From assembly GCF_001945395.1 (NCBI RefSeq), contig NZ_MSXV01000038.1, forward strand, positions 1 through 64,000: a DNA stretch of 64,000 nucleotides, in the 5' to 3' direction. The notes beneath the pieces were generated by a model. It made no database searches and was not told the DNA's origin. It was given only the letters and a program-made list of their open reading frames with translations. This DNA is from Pseudomonas sp. PA15(2017). Lineage in GTDB: Bacteria > Pseudomonadota > Gammaproteobacteria > Pseudomonadales > Pseudomonadaceae. Positions 8,666 through 18,887 of this stretch are shown here, piece after piece. Made by a program: the position numbers and the translations under genes. The stretch's first letter is position 1, and each line of letters begins with the position of its first letter.

Positions 8666-9598
8666 ATGTCGTCACTGAGTCAGGTTCCTACCTATTTCAT
8701 GCAACAGCGTAGCGAGCTGACGGACTTCTATATCCGCGACAAGCGAGGTCGTCGCGCCGAAACCGCGCCCCACCGCCACGAATACTTTCAGGTGCAGATC
8801 AACCTGGGCGGCGACACCGTGCAACATATCGGCAACGTCGAGCGGCCCTTCCCACGCAATACCCTGGCCTTCATCCTGCCTCACCGGGTGCACGTGATTC
8901 CCCACCCGCCGGAAAGCAATTTCATCGTCATCAATTTTTCGCAGACCTTTCTGCTGCCGCACTTGCAGTGCGACCCGATGGATCTCGAAGACGTGTCCAT
9001 TCTCCTGGCCCCGGAGCTGTCGCCCTTCCGTTTCCAGCAGTACCTGGACTTCACCCTGGACGATGGCCATTTCGCCCAGGTGTGCGCGTTGATCGAGCAG
9101 ATGCGCGAACTGGACGTCAGCCGTCAGTTCGGCGTGCGGGAAATCCTCAAGGGCCTGATGCTGCAGCTGATCGGCCTGGTGTGCATGCTCTACGCCGAGC
9201 CGCTCAAGCAACTGGCGGAAAGCAATGCGGCCCAGGCGAGCCGGCGCGATGCGCTGGGGCGGATGTCCGAATACCTGCGGCGCAATATCGCCGACCCGGA
9301 TCTGAACCTGAAGAAGGTGGCGGCGGCCACTTACCTGTCGCCGAGCTACCTGACCCACTGGCTGCGCAAGGAAGTCGGCAAGACCTTCAGTGACATGGTG
9401 CTGGAGCGGCGCATGCACGCCGCCCGCAATCACCTGCTCAATGGCAGCAAGCCGGTGGGCGAAGTGGCGCGGCTATGCGGCTTCGCCGACGAGGCCTATT
9501 TCTCCCGGCGTTTCCGGCAGATCCACGGCCTGCCGCCTGGCCAGTTTCGCCGCCAGCAGTTGAACCCGGACACACCGCAAATTCCCTTTACCGATTAG
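8666..9598 (+). CDS. AraC-family transcriptional regulator
   Basis: 310 residues. The N-terminal half is a cupin-like sensing domain ([14 protein letters not shown] near residue 40). The C-terminal double helix-turn-helix spans about 205-305, including [20 protein letters not shown] and the signature [21 protein letters not shown] use the ATG at 8666, preceded by gagagcgg; the upstream TTG at 8648 is less likely. It is divergent from the MFS-FAH-SDR-dehydrogenase operon and is the obvious candidate for its inducer-responsive regulator. Its 3' end overlaps the convergent nhaA gene by 11 bases. Confidence 0.9.
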   Translation: MSSLSQVPTYFMQQRSELTDFYIRDKRGRRAETAPHRHEYFQVQINLGGDTVQHIGNVERPFPRNTLAFILPHRVHVIPHPPESNFIVINFSQTFLLPHLQCDPMDLEDVSILLAPELSPFRFQQYLDFTLDDGHFAQVCALIEQMRELDVSRQFGVREILKGLMLQLIGLVCMLYAEPLKQLAESNAAQASRRDALGRMSEYLRRNIADPDLNLKKVAAATYLSPSYLTHWLRKEVGKTFSDMVLERRMHAARNHLLNGSKPVGEVARLCGFADEAYFSRRFRQIHGLPPGQFRRQQLNPDTPQIPFTD

Positions 9599-10961
9599 CT
9601 GCGCTGGCAACTTGAGCCGCACGCAGGCGACGTACGTAAAGCACGCCCCAGGTCAGCCCCACCAACGCCGAAGCCAGCGAGCCCAGCAGTACACCGAGCT
9701 TGGCGGCAGCCAGCAGGTTGGCATCGGTGAAGGCCAGATTGGCGATGAAGATCGACATGGTGAAGCCGATGCCGGCCAGCAGGCCGATCAGGGCGACGCC
9801 GCGCCAGGACACGTCGGCCGGCAGGCGGCATAGGCCGAGCCTGACCATCAGCCAACTGACGCTGATCACGCCGACCGGCTTGCCGACCAGCAGCGCGACG
9901 GCCACGCCGATCATCACCCAGTGCGAGGTGGCCGACGACAGATCGGTACCACCCAGGCTCACCCCGGCGTTGGCCAGGGCGAACAGGGGCATCAGGCCAA
10001 AGGTCACCCAGGGGTGCAGCGCCAGCTGTACGCGCACCACCGGCGGCAGCAGCTCGCGCTGGGCCAGGCGCAACTCGCGCAACGACTGCGCGGCCTCGTT
10101 GGACGCCACCGCAGTGCCGCTGTCGTCCTCCAGTTCACGGGCGATACGGCCCACGGCGTCACGCGGCACCTCACGGGTCGGCAGGCACATCACCGGCGTC
10201 ATCAGGCCGAGGATCACCCCGGCCAGGGTCGGGTGCGCGCCGGTCATCAACAAACCGCCCCACATCAGCGCGCCCGGCAGTACATAGGCCAAAGCCGATC
10301 CAATGCCGATACGCTGCAGGCCGAGCACCACCAGCGCACCGACGCCGGCCAGGGCAAAGCCGCTGTAGTTAAGCCCGTTCGAATAGAACAGCGCGATGAG
10401 GATCACCGCGATCACATCGTCGATCACCGCCAGGGTCAGCAGAAAGATGCGCACACCGGAAGGAATGCCCTTGCCCAGCAGCGCCAGCAGGCCGACGGCG
10501 AAGGCGATGTCGGTCGCCGCGGGGATCGCCCAACCGTGCAAACCGGCCCCCTGCAGATTGAGGCTGGCGTAGATCAGCGCCGGCATGATCACGCCACCGC
10601 AAGCGGCCGCGATCGGCAACGACGCCTGGCGCAGGTCGGCCAGGGCGCCGTCGTGCATCTCCCGGCGAATTTCCATGCCGACCACCAGGAAGAACAGGGT
10701 CATCAGACCATCGTTGATCCAGAAATGCAGGGACTGGGAAAAGCCGAAACTGCCGAAACCGAACGACACCGGCGCATGCCAGAGCGCGTGGTAGCTGTCG
10801 GCGTAGGGCGAATTGGCCCAGATCAGCGCCGCGGCGGTGGCCAGGAGCAGCACCACGCCACTGAAGGCTTCGCGATGAAAAAGGCTGCGGATGAAGTCGA
10901 ACGTGCGCTCGGCAAGATGCTGGGCACGGGGAAGATCCTGAAGGGACGGACGCGTTTTCAT
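9588..10961 (-). CDS. nhaA: Na+/H+ antiporter NhaA
   Basis: Electrogenic Na+/H+ exchanger of the inner membrane, 457 residues with 11-12 hydrophobic segments. The family motifs are present: [13 protein letters not shown], the helix [18 protein letters not shown], and the paired acidic residues in [20 protein letters not shown] that bind Na+. The C-terminal [17 protein letters not shown] is also typical. I use the ATG at 10961; the longer TTG start at 10994 has no ribosome site. The length is greater than E. coli NhaA (388), because of a longer N-terminal tail and a longer central loop ([20 protein letters not shown]), as in many pseudomonads. Confidence 0.96.
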   Translation of the reverse strand: MKTRPSLQDLPRAQHLAERTFDFIRSLFHREAFSGVVLLLATAAALIWANSPYADSYHALWHAPVSFGFGSFGFSQSLHFWINDGLMTLFFLVVGMEIRREMHDGALADLRQASLPIAAACGGVIMPALIYASLNLQGAGLHGWAIPAATDIAFAVGLLALLGKGIPSGVRIFLLTLAVIDDVIAVILIALFYSNGLNYSGFALAGVGALVVLGLQRIGIGSALAYVLPGALMWGGLLMTGAHPTLAGVILGLMTPVMCLPTREVPRDAVGRIARELEDDSGTAVASNEAAQSLRELRLAQRELLPPVVRVQLALHPWVTFGLMPLFALANAGVSLGGTDLSSATSHWVMIGVAVALLVGKPVGVISVSWLMVRLGLCRLPADVSWRGVALIGLLAGIGFTMSIFIANLAFTDANLLAAAKLGVLLGSLASALVGLTWGVLYVRRLRAAQVASAANR

Positions 10962-11151
10962 GGGCGAGCGGGCTCCGCGCGGCGGCCCGACCAACGCAAC
11001 AGACCTGTCTCACCGCAGAATGCGGCTAACACCCGGCCGCCATCCTACACAGATGGTCGGCCCAGGCACCAGCCCTGCTGGCCACGAAACGGCGGATGAT
11101 CAGGCGGTATGGCGGCGCCTGGCGATAAGTGCCAGACACCATGAGCTCGGA

Positions 11152-12432
<1,281 letters not shown>

Positions 12433-12488
12433 CTACTGCTCGATGGGTCATCCGTAACACTGCCCGCCTGGCGGCGAATCGCAAGCGC

Positions 12489-12776
12489 TCAGTCGCCGCC
12501 CCCGCCTCCCCCATCGCCACCGCCGTCCCCGCCACCCACGCCGTGATCGTCAGAGTTGTGGTTGTCATCGACCAGGGTGCTGGTCGAGCCGCCGGAGTCG
12601 GAAGCCTGGTTTTTTCTGATTCGCTTGCGGCGCTTGGCCTTGAAGAACACAAAGAGCACGCGGAGCGCGACTGCTGCCAACACGAGTGCATAGATCCACA
12701 CGGTCATACCGACATTCCAGTAGTTCTGAATGATCATCGTCGCTGCCGCCATGCACCCCGCCCGATCCTGCGCCAT
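12489..12776 (-). CDS. Small single-pass membrane protein with Gly/Asp-rich tail, unknown function
   Basis: A 95-residue protein I do not recognise. One hydrophobic segment (VWIYALVLAAVALRVLFVFF) is followed by a strongly basic stretch (KAKRRKRIRKN) and a low-complexity C-terminus of Asp, His and mainly Gly. A shorter start at 12752 (MAAATM) is preceded by the purine-rich gggcgggg and may be the true one. The basic stretch suggests the tail faces the cytoplasm. It lies alone between nhaA-region genes and an ABC operon. Confidence 0.5.
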   Translation of the reverse strand: MAQDRAGCMAAATMIIQNYWNVGMTVWIYALVLAAVALRVLFVFFKAKRRKRIRKNQASDSGGSTSTLVDDNHNSDDHGVGGGDGGGDGGGGGGD

Positions 12777-13033
12777 GTTCCGCTGCCGAGGGCAACGGTA
12801 CGTCGCTAGCTGAGGCTCGGCGGCACGGTGGTCGCCAGTTGGGTTAGATGGTACACCCGTGGCCGAACAAAGATGCCGCCGACGGAGCTACCGGAAGATT
12901 CGAGACGATTTGCGCCAATTGCTGGCCGTCACTCATCGGCCCGCCTGATCTGTGTGAAGAAACTGCGCTCGCGAACCGCCGGCCGGAACCCAGGTATTAT
13001 GGAGCCAGGCTGACGTTAGCCTCACACACTGAT

Positions 13034-13798
13034 TCAGCCACTGGCAACGTGGCTCCACCGCGCATACAGCGAGCGCGCCGCAGCATCGAAGCAAAATCCC
13101 AATACGCCAATCAGTAAAACCATTGCCATCAACTCGGAATAGGCCAGGCGGTCGCGCGTATCGAGAATGTAGTAACCAAGGCCGGCGCTTACCCCGAGCA
13201 TCTCGCAGGGCACCAGCACGATCCACAGAATTCCGATTGCCAGGCGCACGCCAGTCAGTACGTGACCAAGCACGCCGGGCACGATTACCCGGCGCAGGGT
13301 TTCCCAACGTGTCGCACTGAGGCTACGCGCCAACTGCAGCCAGCGGCCGTCGAGTTGCTTCACGCCGGCGGCAGTGTTGAGCAGGATCGGCCACACCGCG
13401 GCGAAGGCCAGCAGGAAGTAGATCGGCTGGTCGCCGACACCCATCACCATGACGGCAATCGGCATCCACGACAACGGCGAGATCATCCGCAGAAATTGGA
13501 ACACCGGAGTAGTCGCCCACTCCAGATTACGCCAGCTGCCCACCAGCAGGCCCAGCGGCACACCAATCAGCAGCGCCAGACCAAGGCCTATGAAGATGCG
13601 TTTGAGGCTCACCAGCACATGCTCGAACAGCTCCGGCCGTTGCAGCAGCTCGACCAGGCTGGCCAGCGTGGCCTGAGGTGTGAACAGCGCGACCAGGCCC
13701 TGGCCGCTGCTGAACAGCGCCAGCAGTAACCACCAGAGGACGAACAGACCGAACAGCCCGGCCAGGCCGAGCCCCCAGCTCTTCAGCGAAGTGCTCAC
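13034..13798 (-). CDS. ABC transporter permease, SsuC/TauC type
   Basis: Inner-membrane subunit of a nitrate/sulfonate/taurine-class importer, 254 residues with six hydrophobic segments. The ATPase-docking EAA region reads WLQLARSLSATRWETLRRVIVPGVLGHVLTGVR-like across about 145-180. The GTG at 13798 overlaps the stop of the binding-protein gene by four bases, so translation is coupled. Last gene of the five-gene operon starting at 17429. The substrate is not known; the neighbouring monooxygenase-like and AhpD-like genes point to an organosulfur or similar small molecule. Confidence 0.9.
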   Translation of the reverse strand: MSTSLKSWGLGLAGLFGLFVLWWLLLALFSSGQGLVALFTPQATLASLVELLQRPELFEHVLVSLKRIFIGLGLALLIGVPLGLLVGSWRNLEWATTPVFQFLRMISPLSWMPIAVMVMGVGDQPIYFLLAFAAVWPILLNTAAGVKQLDGRWLQLARSLSATRWETLRRVIVPGVLGHVLTGVRLAIGILWIVLVPCEMLGVSAGLGYYILDTRDRLAYSELMAMVLLIGVLGFCFDAAARSLYARWSHVASG

Positions 13799-14994
13799 AC
13801 CGCGATCTCCTCGACGCGCTCGAAGCTTTCCGGCGCACCGAAGGCCTTGAGCCCACCGACCGCTTCGATGGCCGTGCGCACGAAGCGATCGTCCACCAGA
13901 TCGCGCGCCGTGGCAGCCGGGTCGAGATCGGCGAGGAAACGGCTATTGCCTTCGATCAGGGTGCTTTTGAGGCGCTTGACCAGCTCTTCCGTGTAGCTGG
14001 GGAAGGGATACGGCTGGAAGTCGATACGCTTGTCGGCCCAGTCGCCATGCTGGATCGCGCCGCTGGCCAGATAAGCGTCACGTTCGCTGGCCGCCGGCGC
14101 CAACACCTGGCCGAGCACCTCCGGTGTATGCGGGGTGTAGCGATTGGCACCGTCCTTGGATAGCAGCTGCGCGGCCTCCGCGCGGTTGTCGCGCGTCCAC
14201 AGTTGCGCCTTGACGATGGCGTTGACCACCTTCTGCGACCACTCGGGGCGGTTGTTCAGATCGTGCTCGTGCATGAACACCACGCAGCAGGCGTGGTTGC
14301 GCCACACATCGCCGGTGAAGCGCTGGATGCGCCCGACCTTGAGGTTCTCGGCCAGGGCATTGAACGGCTCGGCCACGATGTAGCCGGCGATGCGCTTGCT
14401 GGCCAGGGCCGGCGGCATGTCCGAGGGTGCCAGCACCACCAGGTTGACCTCGTTGGCGGCGATATTGGCGTTTGCTGCCCTGCTCACCGGGGTCAGGCCA
14501 CTGTCGCGCAGCAGTTGTTGCACCACCACGTTGTGGATCGAGTACCAGAACGGAATGGCGATGGACTGCCCGCCGAGCTGCTTCACATCCTCGATGCCCG
14601 GCGCCACGGTCAGCCCCGAGCCGCCGACGTGGTTCCATGCCACCACCTTGGCCGGCACCTGGCTGCCGTAGCGCGCCCACACGGTCATCGGCGACAGCAG
14701 ATGGATGACGTTGACCTGGCCGGAGATGAACGCCTCGATCACCTGCGCCCAGCTGCGTAGCAACACCGGGCGCTCGGACTGGATGCCCTCGGCCTCGAAC
14801 AGGCCGTTGTTGTGTGCCACCAACAGCGGTGTGGCATCGGTAATCGGCAGATAGCCGATGCGCACCGGCGCATCGGGCTCGCTGGCAGCTCGCGCCTGCA
14901 GGCTGGTCAACAGCGGGAAGGCGCCGGCTGCGGTGAGCAGGCCAGTCAACTTGATGAAATCACGACGGGTATGGGTAGGATCGTCCAGGCACAT
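13795..14994 (-). CDS. Tat-exported ABC substrate-binding protein, NitT/TauT class
   Basis: 399 residues. The N-terminus carries a twin-arginine signal, TRRDFIKLTG, followed by a hydrophobic core and an ARAAS cleavage region, so the protein is probably exported folded, unlike most SsuA proteins. The mature domain begins VRIGYLPITDATPLLVAHNN, typical of the NrtA/SsuA fold, and FWYSIHNVVVQQLL fits the ligand-binding cleft. The ATG at 14994 overlaps the 3' end of the upstream ATPase gene by 35 bases. The binding protein belongs with the permease and ATPase on either side. Confidence 0.88.
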   Translation of the reverse strand: MCLDDPTHTRRDFIKLTGLLTAAGAFPLLTSLQARAASEPDAPVRIGYLPITDATPLLVAHNNGLFEAEGIQSERPVLLRSWAQVIEAFISGQVNVIHLLSPMTVWARYGSQVPAKVVAWNHVGGSGLTVAPGIEDVKQLGGQSIAIPFWYSIHNVVVQQLLRDSGLTPVSRAANANIAANEVNLVVLAPSDMPPALASKRIAGYIVAEPFNALAENLKVGRIQRFTGDVWRNHACCVVFMHEHDLNNRPEWSQKVVNAIVKAQLWTRDNRAEAAQLLSKDGANRYTPHTPEVLGQVLAPAASERDAYLASGAIQHGDWADKRIDFQPYPFPSYTEELVKRLKSTLIEGNSRFLADLDPAATARDLVDDRFVRTAIEAVGGLKAFGAPESFERVEEIAV

Positions 14995-15778
14995 GGCAGG
15001 GCTCCAGCGGTTCGATTAGATGTCCGTTGTTGCGGCTCGCCCGCCGTAGGGTTTTGAGGATGTCGACGCGCAGGGCGCCAAGCTCATCGACCAGGTCAGC
15101 GCGTGGCTGCGGCAGGTCGATGCGCCACTGATCGAGCGTGTGCGCCGGGGTGCCACCCAGTAGCAGGATACGGTCGGACAGCAGCAACGCTTCATCGATG
15201 TCATGGGTGATCAGCACGGCGGCGGTATGCCGCTCGCGGATCAGGTTCAGCAGCAACTGTTGCATGTCGGCACGGGTCACTTCGTCCAGTGCGCCAAAGG
15301 GTTCGTCGAGTAGCAATACGTGCGGCTCGCGGGCCAGGCAGCGGGCCAGCGCGGTACGCTGGGCCATGCCGCCGGAGAGTTCACCGGGGTAGCGCTCGCG
15401 GGCGTGGGCCAGACCCACGGCGGCAATCGCCTGGTCGATCAGCGCCTGACGCTGCGCCCTCGAGCGCCTCGGCTGACGGACGAAGTCCAGGCCGAAGCCG
15501 ACGTTCTGTTCCAGGCTCAGCCAGGGCAGCAGCGACGGATCCTGAAAAGCCACCGCCACCCGTGGGTGCGGCCCATTCAGCGCCTCGCCGAACAACTCCA
15601 CCCTGCCCTGCTGCGCCGCCTGCAGGCCGGCCAGCACGCGCAGCAGGCTGGACTTGCCCACCCCGCTGGGGCCGAGAATGCTGACCAGCTCGCCGGCACG
15701 CAGCTCCAGCTGGAAGCCTTCCAGCACGCGGCGTTGGGCGTAGCCCAGGCTGATGTCACGCGCATGCAGGACGGTCAT
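14960..15778 (-). CDS. ABC transporter ATP-binding protein, SsuB/TauB type
   Basis: Cytoplasmic ATPase of the importer, 272 residues. Walker A GPSGVGKSS (about 37-45), Q-loop VAFQDPSLLPW, signature LSGGMAQRTALARCL and Walker B VLLLDEPFGALDEVT are intact, with the switch His in VLITHDIDEAL. The start ATG overlaps the stop of the monooxygenase-like gene (ATGA). The extra C-terminal 35 residues overlap the next gene in a different frame and show no conserved motif. Confidence 0.92.
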   Translation of the reverse strand: MTVLHARDISLGYAQRRVLEGFQLELRAGELVSILGPSGVGKSSLLRVLAGLQAAQQGRVELFGEALNGPHPRVAVAFQDPSLLPWLSLEQNVGFGLDFVRQPRRSRAQRQALIDQAIAAVGLAHARERYPGELSGGMAQRTALARCLAREPHVLLLDEPFGALDEVTRADMQQLLLNLIRERHTAAVLITHDIDEALLLSDRILLLGGTPAHTLDQWRIDLPQPRADLVDELGALRVDILKTLRRASRNNGHLIEPLEPCHVPGRSYPYPS

Positions 15779-16839
15779 GCGGCCAGCTCACCGTGCTTGC
15801 GCAACTCGCTACGCAGTTGCACCAAGCTCGGCGTAACCACGGGCACGAAGGCAGACTCGCGCAGGCGCCGGGCAAAACCGCTGCCATAAGCTTGCAGGTA
15901 GGCCTTGCCGCCGCTGGCCTGCAACTCCAACTGCACCGCCTCGGCCGCCACGTGGGCCAGCCCAATGCGGATTTTGAACAGCTGTACCGGTCCAGCGGTG
16001 AAATAGCCGTGTTTCAGTCCGTCGCGTAGCGCACGCTCGAATCCTTTGAGTTCGTCGCTGAGCACCCGCCATTCGCCTTCGAGTACCGAACGACCTCCGC
16101 CTAACTTCGCCTTGGATTCCGCCAGGGATCGGCGCGCCAGGCCAATTGACAGGCCACATTGCAAGCCAAGAAAGGCTGGGCGCACGCGCGGCAGGTAACG
16201 GCGCGCATCGGCGGCGATCAACCAGTCTCGGCCGAGAGCTGCGCCGTCGATACGAATCGCCGCGGTGTTGCTCGACTGCAGGCCAAGCAGCTGCAGGTCG
16301 TCGCTGCGCACCAGCCCCGGCAAGTCATCCGGCAGCGCCGCCACGAAAGGCTGTGCGCCCGGCAGGTCGATGGCGGCGGCCACACTGAAGCCGCTCTTGC
16401 GCAGGTTGGTCACCCAAGGCAACTGGCCGTCCAGGCGCCAGCCATCGCCCTGCGCCTGGGCCACCACGCTCAGCTGCTCGATACCAGAAAGAAATTTCAT
16501 GGCGTTGGACAAGCCGGTGGCCCCGGCTTTGCGCCCGCTGAGCAGATCAGCCAGCAATCGTTCGCGCAGACCGGCGTTGTCACTCTGCAGCAAGTACTCG
16601 ATAAAGGCGCGCTGGCCCCAGAACACGAACGCGGCGGTGAGTGAATGGCTGGCGACCTGGGCGATGGCCTCGACACCATCGGTCACGTCTCCACTCACGC
16701 CGCCCTGCTCGGGCGCAACGCCATGGCGCAACAGATCAGCGGCGGCTAGCTGGCCGAGTAGGGTTTCGCCGTCGAGCAGGCCACGGTCGAGTGCATCGGC
16801 CTGAGCATCCAGCCATTGGCGCAACGAGTGATCGAGCAT
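15775..16839 (-). CDS. Acyl-CoA dehydrogenase-fold flavoprotein (putative monooxygenase)
   Basis: 354 residues with the acyl-CoA dehydrogenase fold and resemblance to the DszC/SfnC-type flavin monooxygenases of sulfur metabolism rather than to true acyl-CoA dehydrogenases. The canonical catalytic Glu region is not apparent. The central segment MKFLSGIEQLSVVAQAQGDG and WVTNLRKSGFSVAAAIDLPG fits the flavin domain. The ATG at 16839 is preceded by a strong aaggag; the longer TTG start at 16860 would overlap that site. Coupled to the ATPase gene by ATGA. Likely acts on the compound imported by the adjoining ABC system; substrate unknown. Confidence 0.75.
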   Translation of the reverse strand: MLDHSLRQWLDAQADALDRGLLDGETLLGQLAAADLLRHGVAPEQGGVSGDVTDGVEAIAQVASHSLTAAFVFWGQRAFIEYLLQSDNAGLRERLLADLLSGRKAGATGLSNAMKFLSGIEQLSVVAQAQGDGWRLDGQLPWVTNLRKSGFSVAAAIDLPGAQPFVAALPDDLPGLVRSDDLQLLGLQSSNTAAIRIDGAALGRDWLIAADARRYLPRVRPAFLGLQCGLSIGLARRSLAESKAKLGGGRSVLEGEWRVLSDELKGFERALRDGLKHGYFTAGPVQLFKIRIGLAHVAAEAVQLELQASGGKAYLQAYGSGFARRLRESAFVPVVTPSLVQLRSELRKHGELAA

Positions 16840-16868
16840 CTGGTCGGTCTCCTTCAGCAAGCCGGGTA

Positions 16869-17429
16869 TCAGGCCTCTGCCTGTTCCCAGCGATAGCGCG
16901 CAAGTTCAGGGTTGAGCGGCGTATGGGCAAAGCTGTTGGCGAAGTTGCACAAGGTCGCCAGGCTCACGCCGAGAATCACCTCCAGCGCCTGGCCCTCCTC
17001 GAAACCGCCATCCTTGAACGCCTGATAGTCGGTATCGCTGACGTTGCCACGCGTGGCGATCACCGCTCGGGTAAAGGCGGCCAGGGCCTCGTAACGGGCA
17101 TTGGGTAACTCGCCACGGGCACGCAACGCCTCGATCACCTGGGCCGGCAACTTGGCTTTGTTCTGGGCGACCGCCGTATGGCCAGCTACACAGAAGCTGC
17201 AGCCATGGGTGGTGGCGGCGATCAACTGGATTACCTCGCGCTCGGCCAGGCCAAGGCTGGCCTTGCCGTTGAGCGCGGAGACGGTGACATAGGTTTCCAG
17301 GGCAGCCGGCGCATTGGCCAAGACAGCCAGCAGATTGGGGATGAAACCCGAGTTGTTAAGGGCGTTCTGCAGGAAAGGACGAGCTTCTTGCGGGGCCGAT
17401 TCGAGTGTCTGTAGGGTGACGCGAGACAT
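16869..17429 (-). CDS. Carboxymuconolactone decarboxylase / AhpD-like family protein
   Basis: 186 residues with the AhpD-type active-site signature: HGCSFCVAGHTAVAQ near residues 74-88 gives the CxxC…H arrangement, with an acidic residue upstream in LAEREVIQLIAA. Such proteins act as peroxide or disulfide reductases. It is the first gene of the operon with the flavin monooxygenase-like protein and ABC importer, and may dispose of peroxide formed by the uncoupled flavin enzyme (inference). The ATG at 17429 has a clear caggag site. Confidence 0.85.
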   Translation of the reverse strand: MSRVTLQTLESAPQEARPFLQNALNNSGFIPNLLAVLANAPAALETYVTVSALNGKASLGLAEREVIQLIAATTHGCSFCVAGHTAVAQNKAKLPAQVIEALRARGELPNARYEALAAFTRAVIATRGNVSDTDYQAFKDGGFEEGQALEVILGVSLATLCNFANSFAHTPLNPELARYRWEQAEA

Positions 17430-17442
17430 GGTTCATCTCCTG

Positions 17443-17471
17443 ACCAAGAGGTACGACACTATTGTCTTGGT
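17443..17471. promoter_or_regulatory. Inverted repeat in the AraC/AhpD-like divergent promoter
   Basis: ACCAAGA (17443-17449) and TCTTGGT (17465-17471) form a perfect 7-bp inverted repeat 14 bases upstream of the 17429 start codon. It overlaps the 5' leader or promoter of the five-gene operon and may be an operator for the divergent AraC protein. Confidence 0.4.
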
Positions 17472-17532
17472 TATAAAAATCATGAGCCATATTCTAAAGT
17501 CGCATTCACTTGCTCTTGAGTCTTTCCATTAG

Positions 17533-18438
17533 ATGAATTCTTCCAGTGCCCCTTTTGAATGGTTATTAAACAGCCTGGAACTGGACGCCAGCCTGTTCCA
17601 TGTCGGCCGTTACTGTGGCAGCTGGCAGGCCAGTACCCACGGCTTGGCACGGGCCAGTTTCCACCTGCTGGTACAGGGCAAGTGCTGGCTGCACCTGGCC
17701 GAACGCGACCAAGGCATCCCCCTGCACAGCGGCGACGCCGTGTTCCTGCTGCGCGATCTGCCTTATCGGTTGTCCGACGCGGCCTCGCCCGCACAGGCGC
17801 AGTGCAACCCGCGCATCGCCATGCAGCCACTGGACACCGGCGCCCAGGATGGGGTGAGCCTGGTCTGTGGCTTCTTTCATTTCCGTCCAGGATTGAGCAG
17901 CCTGATCATCGATGCCCTGCCCGATCACCTGATCCTGCGCGCTGGTGATCCAGGCTCCAGTGCCGCACGGCGGCTGTTCGAACTGATCATGGAGGAATGC
18001 TCACGTAGCGAAGGCCCGGCCGGCGCCCTGCTCGAGCGCCTCAGCCACCTGCTGTTTCTCTACGTGCTGCGCGAACAGGGCCAGGCCGTGGCAAACCTCG
18101 GCGGCCTGCTGGGCCTGGCCCGTCACCCCCAATTCGCCGCCCTGCTCGAACGCTTGATCGCAGAGCTCCAGCAAGCCTGGCCACTGGAGCAGATGGCCGA
18201 GCTGACCGGCCTGTCGCGCTCGGCTTTCTGCAAACGCTTCCAGGAACTGACCGGCACCTCGCCTGGCCACGTGCTGCTGACCCTGCGCATGCGCCAGGCG
18301 TGTCGCCTGCTGCAACAAGGACAACCGGTCGCCGAGACAGCCGATGCCTGCGGCTACCAGTCGGTGGCCGCCTTTACACGGGCATTCGGCAAGGTGATCG
18401 GGGCGCTGCCCGGAGCGTATCGAAAGCAGTTTGGGTAA
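17533..18438 (+). CDS. AraC-family transcriptional regulator, cupin type
   Basis: 301 residues. The N-terminal cupin domain, about 10-130, includes HLLVQGKCWLHLAERDQG and HSGDAVFLLRDLPYRLSD. The C-terminal AraC domain, about 195-300, contains LEQMAELTGLSRSAFCKRFQ and ADACGYQSVAAFTRAFGKVIG. This matches the group of AraC proteins with an AraC_binding_2/cupin_6 sensor. It is divergent from the AhpD-like, monooxygenase-like and ABC operon with 103 bases between starts and probably regulates it. An AT-rich 46-bp palindrome lies about 100 bases beyond its stop. Confidence 0.9.
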   Translation: MNSSSAPFEWLLNSLELDASLFHVGRYCGSWQASTHGLARASFHLLVQGKCWLHLAERDQGIPLHSGDAVFLLRDLPYRLSDAASPAQAQCNPRIAMQPLDTGAQDGVSLVCGFFHFRPGLSSLIIDALPDHLILRAGDPGSSAARRLFELIMEECSRSEGPAGALLERLSHLLFLYVLREQGQAVANLGGLLGLARHPQFAALLERLIAELQQAWPLEQMAELTGLSRSAFCKRFQELTGTSPGHVLLTLRMRQACRLLQQGQPVAETADACGYQSVAAFTRAFGKVIGALPGAYRKQFG

Positions 18439-18534
18439 GCGCCAGCAATCGTAATTCACCGCCGCAACTGTTGGCGCAGAAGCAAAGGCGCTGCTGCTGG
18501 CAGCTAGAGCGCGGCTCGCGCAGCAACATCTCTT

Positions 18535-18580
18535 ATCTCTAAAAATAATATAAATATTTATTTATATTATTTTTAGAGAT
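18535..18580. repeat. 46-bp perfect AT-rich palindrome
   Basis: Two 22-base arms are exact reverse complements around a central TT. The arms start ATCTCTAAAAATAATATAAA. The region contains almost no G or C in a genome that is otherwise GC-rich. It lies between the AraC stop (18438) and the msuE-like gene. It has no GC stem, so it is a poor terminator; a protein-binding site or a relic of transfer is possible. Confidence 0.9.
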
Positions 18581-18700
18581 ATCCCTCCAACCTTTATAAG
18601 ACGAGGTATCACGGCTGCAAAAAGGCTCCACCGCCCATGCTCGAACACCTGGCAAAGCTCATGCCTGAGCCATTACCTGCCTCCGATCACGTCCTGCAAG

Positions 18701-18744
18701 CTGCTGCCACGGCAACAGCAGACCAACTGCTGCCGCAACAACAG
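18701..18744 (+). promoter_or_regulatory. Two candidate upstream activator sites for a sigma-54 activator
   Basis: Two copies of CTGYTG-N8-ACAG occur in tandem, CTGCTGCCACGGCAACAG at 18701-18718 and CTGCTGCCGCAACAACAG at 18727-18744. They are 26 bases apart and about 85-128 bases upstream of the -24 element at 18829. The same motif occurs upstream of the other two sigma-54 promoter regions in this window. SfnR binding is an inference. Confidence 0.55.
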
Positions 18745-18827
18745 CGATTCAACAATCCGTGTGCCAGATCAACAGACTCCAAGCTGCCTGTTGCCAGCCA
18801 AGCCAGTTTTTCCGGGGGAACCGCTGC

Positions 18828-18843
18828 TGGTATGGCGATTGCT
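18828..18843 (+). promoter_or_regulatory. Sigma-54 promoter of the msuE-like operon
   Basis: TGGTATGGCGATTGCT has the required GG-N10-GC spacing, with GG at 18829-18830 and GC at 18841-18842. The expected start is about 18854, 34 bases before the ATG at 18888. Confidence 0.75.
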
Positions 18844-18887
18844 CCAAGTGCCTCACCTCGAGCAACAGCACTACAGGAACATCTCGG

